The notes under the pieces were generated by a model that was given only the letters and a program-made list of their open reading frames with translations, was not told the origin of the DNA and did no database searches. 64,000 bases of DNA from Fragum whitleyi. Lineage: Eukaryota; Mollusca; Bivalvia; Cardiida; Cardiidae. How positions within the stretch are numbered: the stretch's first letter is position 1; each line of letters begins with the position of its first letter. The position numbers and the translations under genes are program-made. Of this stretch, positions 56,964 through 64,000 are shown in pieces. Location: contig OX411559.1 in assembly GCA_948146395.1 (NCBI GenBank), forward strand, positions 30,968,708 through 31,032,707. The letters run 5' to 3'.

Positions 56964-57435
56964 GGTTACACTCCTGTCTGTTTTGGCCGTGTTAAATTAT
57001 ATAGTAAATTGGCACATTTTGACAGTCTGTAGCTCTTTTAAAAAACTAATTTGGGCTAAATAACTTAGTGTGGCTTAAAGAGCAATATATGTTCTTGCAT
57101 ATCAGCCCCAGAAAACAGTACCTTGCAGGATAACTTTTTTCACAATTTTTCATTGCGCACAACTACCCTCAAAATTCTCTTGGTACGAAAGTGTATGTCA
57201 ACTCTGGTACCTCCATCAAAGGTCAGGCTCCAAGAAAAAGTAGTTCGCAACTAAATTCATTTAATCCTATGCATGAAATGTAGCAGAGGTCTGGCACTTA
57301 GCTGAACCTCATTTCAAGCCCTTTACTGTTATTTAAACATTAAAACGGTGTGGCAAAAGGAGCATATCATTTTTTCTAACCGGACTATTTGAGGGTACAA
57401 CGACCTAGGAAGTAAATTGTGACCGGAGCGGATCC
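56964..57435 (+). repeat. Left direct terminal repeat, 472 bp
   Basis: I find no difference from the right copy reading base by base. Starts ggttacactcctgtctgttt, ends gaccggagcggatcc. Non-coding. Its right flank is TAAA, not TTAT, so it is not an independent insertion with its own duplication. Confidence 0.9.
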
Positions 57436-58343
57436 TAAATATCAAACTTTTTTTTTTCAATTTTGACAAAAATGCCCCCATTTGAAGCGCATATGTATTA
57501 CAACATTCCCCGTTTTTAAATTTTCCAAAAATATCACTTAGAAGAAAAATGGCAGTAGAATTAGTACAAGGCCTATATTTCTGAAATTAGGGCCAAAAAG
57601 GAGTAGTTTCAGTTTCCCTCACCTGATGGTTAGAAATTGCCATAACTTTTGTAAAAAGTCATCAATTTTCATAAAATAAAAAGTCCCTTGCAGAAAAATT
57701 ACTCTTCTTCACTTTGAACCCTTTCCCAGATGTCTATGCTAAAATGAAATGCTTTAAAAAATAGCATTTAAAAAAAAAAGTGAATTTAAATTTTAAAAAA
57801 AAGTTCAATTATTGTATAGAAATTTCAATACAATGAACACAAAACCTCATGAATGGGTGATTCTAAAAAATATAATATGTTTACACTAAGTTAGAGTAAA
57901 AAAACACCTAGGAAAAAGGAAAATACACTTAATTTGACAGTGTTGAAAAGGGTAAGGTGAACTGTAAATGGGCATTAGGTCTTTAGAGCAAAATAGTGGT
58001 GGTGTTTATCTTTTGTCTATTATGTTAAATCTTAAGTTCTATTTTTTTTTTTTTTACTTTTACCATTTTGATCAAAGAGGCTTCTGTATCAAAATACAAG
58101 GATATTGGTGAAACAAAGAGAATGGGCTCTAACAGGATATATCCATACAGGGGCTAGGGTCTGGAAGCTGATTATCTTAATATCAAGTGGTCACTTTGAA
58201 TGCCAACCAATCCAATTAGTGCCGTCATATGACACTGACATTGCTGGGTAGGTATAAAAGAAGATGCAAAAGCCTTTCAATACCATAACCAGCTACTCAT
58301 TCATTATAGAGAAATCTTAAAATAAATAAAATATTTTTTCGAC
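57436..58343 (+). other. 5' internal region of the transposon
   Basis: Non-coding leader between the left terminal repeat and the transposase. AT-rich with several A and T runs. The TATA box lies at its end. Confidence 0.5.
58253..58260 (+). promoter_or_regulatory. TATA box of the transposase
   Basis: TATAAAAG, 84 bp before the start codon at 58344; predicted start of transcription near 58283. It lies inside the element, so each copy carries its own promoter. Confidence 0.6.
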
Positions 58344-60212
58344 ATGGTTAAACGCAGCAGATCAAACTATTTTCAAAAAGGGAATACATATCATTTATTG
58401 AGAAGTAACCAACCAGGACCCTCCAGTCAAACCGGTGAAGAAAATGGTTCTATTTCAACTACCGACAACACCCTTTCTGGGGATCGCACCTGTAACCTGC
58501 GACAACGTGACACAGATCAAGATGCCTTCAAGGGAAACCGTATTGTGAGCATGAGCAAGTTAGTATTTTCTATAAATCAACTGGTGAAAAGCCACAACAG
58601 GACAAGATGCAGGGCTCCTCAGATCACCTTTGCAAATGAGGTGAAAGCAGGACTTGGAATAAAACTACAATTTAAATGCAACTCATGTGGCTATCTGTCA
58701 GATTTTTTCAAAATGTATGAGGAAATTAAGGATACCAGAGGCGCGGCGGTACTCAATACGAATCTTGCTGTGGCACTGATGGATAGCCCCATGGGTGTAT
58801 CCAGAGCTGAGGACTTATTCACACAACTTGACCTGCCTTTTCCAGCAGCAAGCCATATGCATGAACTCTGCAAGCAGGTCAGCAAGAAGATTGTAAAGAT
58901 AAACAGTGATGATATGGCAGAGAAACGTGAAATTGTGACAAAACACAACATTTCTATTGGCTCAAAGGATCCAAAGCAGTTAGACCTTTCAATTGATGCT
59001 AGATATAATAGCCAGAGAATGATTTCCTCCTACAAACCAGGGCAAAGCTCATCTCAGGCATATACTATAGCGACCGAGAATCATACATAATACAAGTTCA
59101 TTGTCGCGATGTCGGTTGAAAACAAGCTCTGTATGACAGGGGCCTCCCTCAGATACAAAGGACTGGATGTATTCTGCCCTGGTGGTCATGCAGGTTGCTC
59201 TGCAGACTTAGAATACTTCACACCACACTCAGAAAGAAAAATGGCTTACAATGTGGCTGAAGACTTATACAAAGACGGGTTCTTGGTTCGAACGCTAACC
59301 ACGGATGGCGACACAAAGTCTCAGCTCGGCATGCAGGACTTTTACAGAACTCTCGATGACGTGTGGAATGTGACAAGGCAGGCCGACCCGAATCATTTAT
59401 CCGTTTGCCAAGAGAGGAAAGTACGTAACGTTAACTTTAGTGAAAAAATGTTCCCGTTCAATACGAAGCGTGACAGACAGACCGCACAGGGGAAGCTGGG
59501 AAATGACATAAGAATGCGGTGTAATGCTATAATTGAAGAAATGGCAAGAAGGGGACAGGGGGACATAACCAAAATGTTGAAAGACTTACCCTCAATAAGA
59601 TCATCTACTGTGGACTGTTATGCTGGAAATTGTAGTAACTGTGCCAACCATTCACTTGTATGTGATGGCGTTTCAACTTGGTGGCACAATTCTAAAGTAC
59701 TAGGCCCTGCGAACATAACATATCTGCGTATGACTGAGAACGACAAGGCGCTGTTGGAAGTTATTTTGCAGATGAGACTTAGTGAAGGTGCAATCTACAG
59801 TGTGAGTTCAAGGACATCCACACAGAAGTGTGAAGCATTTAATAGGGCAGCATCTGCAACCTTAAGCAAAAATATAAACTACAGCAGGACTTTCACTGGA
59901 AGACTTTCAGCCCAAATATTGCGTTCTAACAATACTCTGGACATAGCAGTCAGAAAGAAACTTTGGAAAATATCGGGGACCGGGCTTGGAGTTTGGGCCA
60001 AAAAGCGACTCCAGCAAATTTCTTTAAAAAGAATTAAGGACAAATTGTACAGAAAAACCGACACTTTTAAAAGGAACCGCCTTAGAAGAAGAGCTCTTAT
60101 GGAATTTCAACACCGCGAGGTTAAGAAAAAACGAAACGTAAACGAAATACAGGACTACATTAAAGGCGTGGCCAATGATGACATACATAATTATGCGCAG
60201 ACTGTCCACTAA
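58344..60212 (+). pseudogene. Mutator-like DDE transposase, one in-frame stop
   Basis: One frame of 622 codons broken by TAA at 59088-59090. The first part (248 residues) has a basic N-terminus, a 'CNSCGY' knuckle and the first catalytic Asp in 'LSIDARYNS' (residue 218). The second part (367 residues from the next Met) has 'NKLCMTGASLRYKG', 'CPGGHAGCSADL', the second Asp in 'TTDGDTKSQ' (residue 66), a Cys cluster 'CYAGNCSNC', 'WWHNSK', and the likely catalytic Glu in 'TSTQKCEAFNRA' (residue 242), ending in a basic tail. These are the hallmarks of the Mutator-like transposase domain of molluscs and cnidarians. Such enzymes cut and paste DNA. The stop may inactivate this copy; read-through cannot be excluded. 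Confidence 0.85.
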
Positions 60213-60722
60213 TAGGGAAATAGATGAGACAGAGATTTACGGGACCAAATCACAAATAAGATGAGATGAGACAGGATGAGACAATCTCTGTCTGGTGTAG
60301 AGCAACACCACTGATGAGGCTTGATGCTAGCCGAAACAGAGCAAATTCATACAAAAGGGGCGTTTAAGGGGCTCATGTCCCAAGGTTTAGGGGTTAATCC
60401 AAATCTTTTTTTGATGTAAATTCAAGTTGTTTACAGTTAAAAAGTCTGGTTCAGGTGATCAATGGTGCAGACAGCTTGTTATGACATCATGTGAAAAAGG
60501 CCAAAGCATTCCAATTGGAATCAAAGTACTTAAAAGGGATAAAATTGACATTTTAATATTTTTTTAAAAAAATCAAATTCAAATTTCAATTAAATTGTAG
60601 GAATATTATTAAAATCCAATTCTTGAACATATTTACTAGTGCACAGTGACATTTTGAGCCCAAAATCTACGAAAAGAACATTACAAGCGTTATTTTTGTG
60701 TGACCCCCCCCATCTTGATATA
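60213..60722 (+). other. 3' internal region of the transposon
   Basis: Non-coding. It holds the hammerhead ribozyme 70 bp after the transposase stop, then AT-rich DNA with a C run (60704-60710) up to the right terminal repeat. Confidence 0.6.
60286..60341 (+). ncRNA. Hammerhead ribozyme (type III) in the transposase 3' region
   Basis: All parts are present. Stem III is CTCTGT (60286-60291) with ACAGAG (60336-60341). The cleavage site is C60292 in GTC. Stem I is TGGTGT (60293-60298) with ACACCA (60305-60310), loop AGAGCA. The core CTGATGA is 60311-60317. Stem II is GGCT (60318-60321) with AGCC (60329-60332), loop TGATGCT. GAAA is 60333-60336. Every stem is perfectly paired and every core base fits. 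It is on the transposase strand and would cut the transcript 80 nt after the stop codon. Hammerheads are known in retroelements and satellites; I know of none in a Mutator-like transposon. Confidence 0.92.
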
Positions 60723-61194
60723 GGTTACACTCCTGTCTGTTTTGGCCGTGTTAAATTATATAGTAAATTGGCACATTTTGACAGTCTGTAGCTCTTTTAA
60801 AAAACTAATTTGGGCTAAATAACTTAGTGTGGCTTAAAGAGCAATATATGTTCTTGCATATCAGCCCCAGAAAACAGTACCTTGCAGGATAACTTTTTTC
60901 ACAATTTTTCATTGCGCACAACTACCCTCAAAATTCTCTTGGTACGAAAGTGTATGTCAACTCTGGTACCTCCATCAAAGGTCAGGCTCCAAGAAAAAGT
61001 AGTTCGCAACTAAATTCATTTAATCCTATGCATGAAATGTAGCAGAGGTCTGGCACTTAGCTGAACCTCATTTCAAGCCCTTTACTGTTATTTAAACATT
61101 AAAACGGTGTGGCAAAAGGAGCATATCATTTTTTCTAACCGGACTATTTGAGGGTACAACGACCTAGGAAGTAAATTGTGACCGGAGCGGATCC
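60723..61194 (+). repeat. Right direct terminal repeat, 472 bp
   Basis: The same as 56964-57435. It is followed by the TTAT duplication and the continuation of tandem unit 2 ('attcgtttttggtctagtaa'). Confidence 0.9.
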
Positions 61195-61421
61195 TTATAT
61201 TCGTTTTTGGTCTAGTAAAAACCCTGTACTAAGTTATAGCTATAAAACACATACATTTTGATAGACCAAGCCTTTTATAGAACTTGTATGTATGTTTTAT
61301 TACAGGGAGGTGATTTATATAGCTAATTTTTTCATCTTGAACAAAATTAGCGATATCGGATATCCTCCCATTAAATTTACCCAAAACTCGCTCCACACTC
61401 TCGTTCAACTTCAGTCCAATA

Positions 61422-61970
61422 CGTTATATATAAACTATAAATAAACCTAATGGTATTTACCATGTCTATTTTTAGAATTAGTCTGGGGATTTTCCAATAT
61501 CTCTTGACACTTTAAGGTAATGTATGTAGAAGAGTTTAGATCTTTCTAGAAAGGCCTTTTGGGAGGTGATTCAGACTCTAGAGTATTCTTATGTTCTATA
61601 CTATTCCAGATTGTTCTATAGTATTATATAAAGGGGTTCCTACAGCATTCTTGGTTCACTTGTTTTAGACTTATGGTTTCATTTAGTAGTACAGTGTTAA
61701 ACCAAAAGGGGATTTCTCGTTATCTTAAAAGTGTGTTTGAGAGCGTGTTTAATTTTAAATTCTGATATTATTGGACTTATTATTTGTGGACCAGGAACTT
61801 AATTAAATTGGATCTAAAATTAAAACTTTAGGATTAAACATTCAAGGTATTGTAAATTGTTTTTGTATTAATTTCATATTGTCAATAATTCTGGTATTAT
61901 TGTCAATAAATATTGTTAATTGTAAAGTTTGTTGCTGGCTTCTTTGTTCGTGTTACATTGGCACGTAACA
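61422..61970 (+). mobile_element. 5' LTR of gypsy-type retrotransposon
   Basis: The left end is placed where tandem unit 3 stops matching units 1 and 2 (after 'cttcagtccaata'). The right end is GTAACA, 3 bp before the primer-binding site. TATATAAAGG at 61625-61634 and AATAAA at 61905-61910 suit U3 and R. The left end does not show the expected TG, so it is diverged or misplaced by a few bases. Confidence 0.75.
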
Positions 61971-61973
61971 AAT

Positions 61974-61991
61974 TGGGGGCTCGTCCGGGAT
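61974..61991 (+). promoter_or_regulatory. Primer-binding site, tRNA-Pro type
   Basis: TGGGGGCTCGTCCGGGAT, complementary to the 3' end of tRNA-Pro and identical to the site known from murine gammaretroviruses. It lies 3 bp after the LTR, where minus-strand DNA synthesis begins. Confidence 0.9.
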
Positions 61992-62166
61992 ACAAACAAG
62001 CAAACATACAAAAAAAAACAAATCAAACAAATTCTGTATTTAAATCTGCTGTTCAAAATTATTTAAGAAATTAATTTCATATTTCAATTTTGATAAATTT
62101 AGAGTGTACTTTCACTATTATTTATCAAAATCTTACATTCTTATTTGAATACAGCAACAAGCTACC

Positions 62167-63672
62167 ATGTCTTTTGACTTGGAAAAATTTACGCACGAAC
62201 CTTCCGTGGAGCTATTGAATTTGGGTAAAAAGTCTTATTTGCTCAATCTTGCCAAGCATTATTAATTAAAAGAAGTCAAGTCCTCATTGCGAAAGCATGA
62301 AATTAAAAATATTTCGATTCAATATTTTGTTTATGAGGACATTTTTGATGAAAAGGCTCTATCTCTCATTGTTGATGTTCCATCAGTTGCAAGCTCAAGA
62401 GAGCTTGAACTGTTAAAACTTCAACAAAGGGAGAAGGAATTGGAAATTGAAAGAGAAAGAGCACAATTAGAAATTGAAGAGAAAGAAAGAGAAAGGCAAT
62501 TTCAAAGAGAAAGGGAAGAGCGAGAAAGAGAAGAAAGAGAACGAGAAGAAGAGAGAGCAGAGAGAGAGCGAGAAAAAGAACGAGAATTTCAATTACGATT
62601 AAAAGAATTAGAAATTCAAGATAGCGCAAATCAGCCCAGATATATGTATAATGACCATTTTGATGTAACAAAACATTTTAGGCTTGTTCCTCAATTTCAA
62701 GAAAATGAAGTTGATACATATTTCGAACATTTTGAAAAAGTTGCAAATAACTTGAAATGGCCAAAGGAGCAATGGACCTTACTTCTCCAAAGTGTCTTAG
62801 TAGGAAAAGCTCGCAATATTTATTCGCAACTTAGAACAGAACAAAGCAATGATTATGATACTATAAAAGAACTCATTCTCAAAGATTATGAGCTGGTTCC
62901 AGAAGCATACAGACAACAATTTAGAAGTTGTAGAAAAGAATCTGGCCAGACTCACGTTGAATTTGCAAGAAATGAAGAAAAATTATTTGACAGGTGGTGC
63001 TATTCTAAGAAAATAGACCAAAATTATGATAATCTTAGACAACTTATATTAATTGAACAATTCAAAAATTGCATTCAATCTGACATTAAGTCACATTTAG
63101 ATGAAAAAAATGTTGAAACTATACATGAAGCAGCTCGTTTAGCTGATGATTACTACCTTACACACAAAAATTCTTTCGTTTATAAAGCAAAACCTGCTTC
63201 CTCACATCCCCAAAATAAATCTATGTCTGGTGATTCATCTAGCATGTCTAGTCAATCGAATTCACCTAAACCAAAGTCTACTGGTGAAACCAATGTTCAA
63301 AATCCCTTATCTCGAGTACATTGTACTTTTTGTAAAAAACCAGGTCACCTTATTTCGGAATGTTTTAGATTAAAAAGGAAGAAGGAACTGAGTGCAGGCA
63401 AACCTACAGGGCTCACCAGCCTTCAGCCTAAATCACAGCCTTCTTTTGAGTTAAATTCAATTGTTAAGGCAGAGCCAAATTCTGATTCCTGTATGGAGAT
63501 TTTTGAACCGTTCATGTTAGATGGTTTTGTATCACTTTCAGGTGATATGTGCCCACCTACCCCTATCAAAGTTTTAAGAGACACAGGAGCTTCTCAATCT
63601 CTTATTTTAGCAGATGTTCTGCCTTTTCTGGGAAGACTTCCTCTGGTACTAGTGTCCTTATTCAGGGTGTAG
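62167..63672 (+). pseudogene. Gag and protease of gypsy-type retrotransposon, broken
   Basis: The likely true start is ATG 62167 (context taccATGt), but TAA at 62263-62265 stops it after 32 codons. The same frame reopens (Met at 62287) for 461 residues. From that Met: a Glu/Arg-rich coiled coil (about 36-110), a retrotransposon Gag domain (about 128-295), a CCHC zinc knuckle C346-C349-H354-C359, and the aspartic protease motif DTGA (432-435). The frame is then lost in a T run at 63624-63627, one base short of continuity with the downstream pol frame. Gag forms the particle; the protease cuts the polyprotein. This copy cannot make the full product as read. Confidence 0.85.
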
Positions 63673-64000
63673 AGTGTGGTGTTATTAATGTTACTCTTCA
63701 TAAGGTTAATTTGTCCTCAGATTTGGTTACTGGTTCTGTGGTTGTTGGTGTTAAACATTCTTTACCATTTAAAGGTGTACATTTATTGCTAGGCAATGAC
63801 TTAGCTGGAGATAAGGTTGTTGTTAATCCTCTTGTAACTGACACACCTAATGTAGGTCAAACAGATGATCCTATTTTGCAGGAAATACCTGATTTGTACC
63901 CTTCATGTGCAGTAACTCGGGGTATGGCTAAAAAAGCTTCCTTAAAAAAATCAAATGATATTGACTTAACTGATACTTTTGTTGGTCAATATTTCAATGA
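63627..64000 (+). pseudogene. Protease C-terminal part and start of pol, runs off the window
   Basis: The frame shifted relative to gag is open to the window end. 'GVHLLLGNDLAG' is the conserved protease-side motif of gypsy pol, followed by a linker with 'YPSCAVTRGMAKK'. Reverse transcriptase, RNase H and integrase should follow to the right. Confidence 0.8.

Larger units (their letters stand above)
56964..61194 (+). mobile_element. LTR-like DNA transposon with Mutator-like transposase and hammerhead ribozyme
   Basis: A 4231-bp element. It has direct terminal repeats of 472 bp (56964-57435 and 60723-61194) and an internal 3.3 kb with a TATA box, a transposase and a hammerhead ribozyme. The flanking duplication is TTAT (56960-56963 and 61195-61198). 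The uninterrupted site 'aaaacggttatattcg' is present in unit 1 at 55525-55540, which proves the insertion. Each terminal repeat begins GGTTACACTCCTGTC and ends with the inverse of GGATCCGCTCCGGTC, so it also has imperfect inverted ends of its own. The TTAT duplication is unlike the 8-11 bp of classical Mutator elements and closer to Kolobok-type TTAA, so the superfamily is open. Confidence 0.85.
53922..61421. repeat. Tandem array of a 1.7-kb unit containing the last exon
   Basis: Unit 1 is 53922-55610, unit 2 is 55611-61273 (including a 4.2-kb insertion and lacking about 210 bp found in unit 1 at 55077-55289), and unit 3 is 61274-61421, cut by an LTR retrotransposon. Unit starts share 'tatagaacttgtatg.atgtt'. 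The units carry half a family A MITE, the last exon, a diverged family C MITE, an (attc)n tract and the 'ggtctagtaaaaaccctgta' stretch. Confidence 0.85.

Noticed and set aside
58691..58951. Minus-strand frame of 86 codons
   Set aside because: Shadow of the transposase on the other strand.
62366..62671. Hydrophobic Leu-rich minus-strand frame opposite gag
   Set aside because: Antisense shadow of the Glu/Arg-rich coiled coil.

Overview
The window reads as nuclear DNA of an invertebrate animal, AT-rich, intron-bearing and crowded with transposon remains. I infer a lophotrochozoan, most likely a bivalve mollusc. The reasons are the tRNA-derived SINEs, the many palindromic MITEs, Penelope-like, gypsy and Tc1/mariner-like elements, a Mutator-like animal transposase, and a BMP-type first exon. 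No bacterial gene organisation is present. The species call is inference.

Layout. 0-14 kb holds tandem and dispersed repeats, MITEs (one with an internal 5 x 74 bp array) and SINEs. At 14.0-14.5 kb on the minus strand lies the first coding exon of a BMP5-8/60A-like TGF-beta ligand, with a TATA box and a good splice donor; its other exons are not visible here. 15-28 kb is intergenic: MITEs, SINEs and a 1.1-kb element with a TA target duplication that splits an older MITE. At 28.8-31.6 kb a Penelope-like retroelement (reverse transcriptase plus GIY-YIG) lies between two (TA)n tracts and has a hammerhead ribozyme in each of its two inverted terminal repeats.

From 36.0 to 54.4 kb (or 56.1 kb) I reconstruct a seven-exon plus-strand gene. 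It encodes a signal peptide, a CUB-like domain, a Ser/Thr-rich stalk, one membrane helix and a charged cytoplasmic tail. All splice phases agree, and a TATA box sits upstream. Its introns contain a LINE fragment, many copies of one MITE family, SINEs and a decayed Tc1/mariner-like element. Its last exon lies in a 1.7-kb tandem duplication, which gives two alternative last exons.

Two large elements interrupt that tandem array. A 4.23-kb element with 472-bp direct terminal repeats and a 4-bp TTAT target duplication sits in unit 2. It carries a Mutator-like DDE transposase (one in-frame stop) and, just after the transposase, a complete type III hammerhead ribozyme. A gypsy-type LTR retrotransposon (549-bp LTR, tRNA-Pro-type primer-binding site, gag, protease, start of pol; damaged) sits in unit 3 and runs off the right edge. 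The ribozyme-bearing, LTR-like DNA transposon is the best candidate for an undescribed system. The duplicated, splice-site-divergent last exon is the most interesting host feature.
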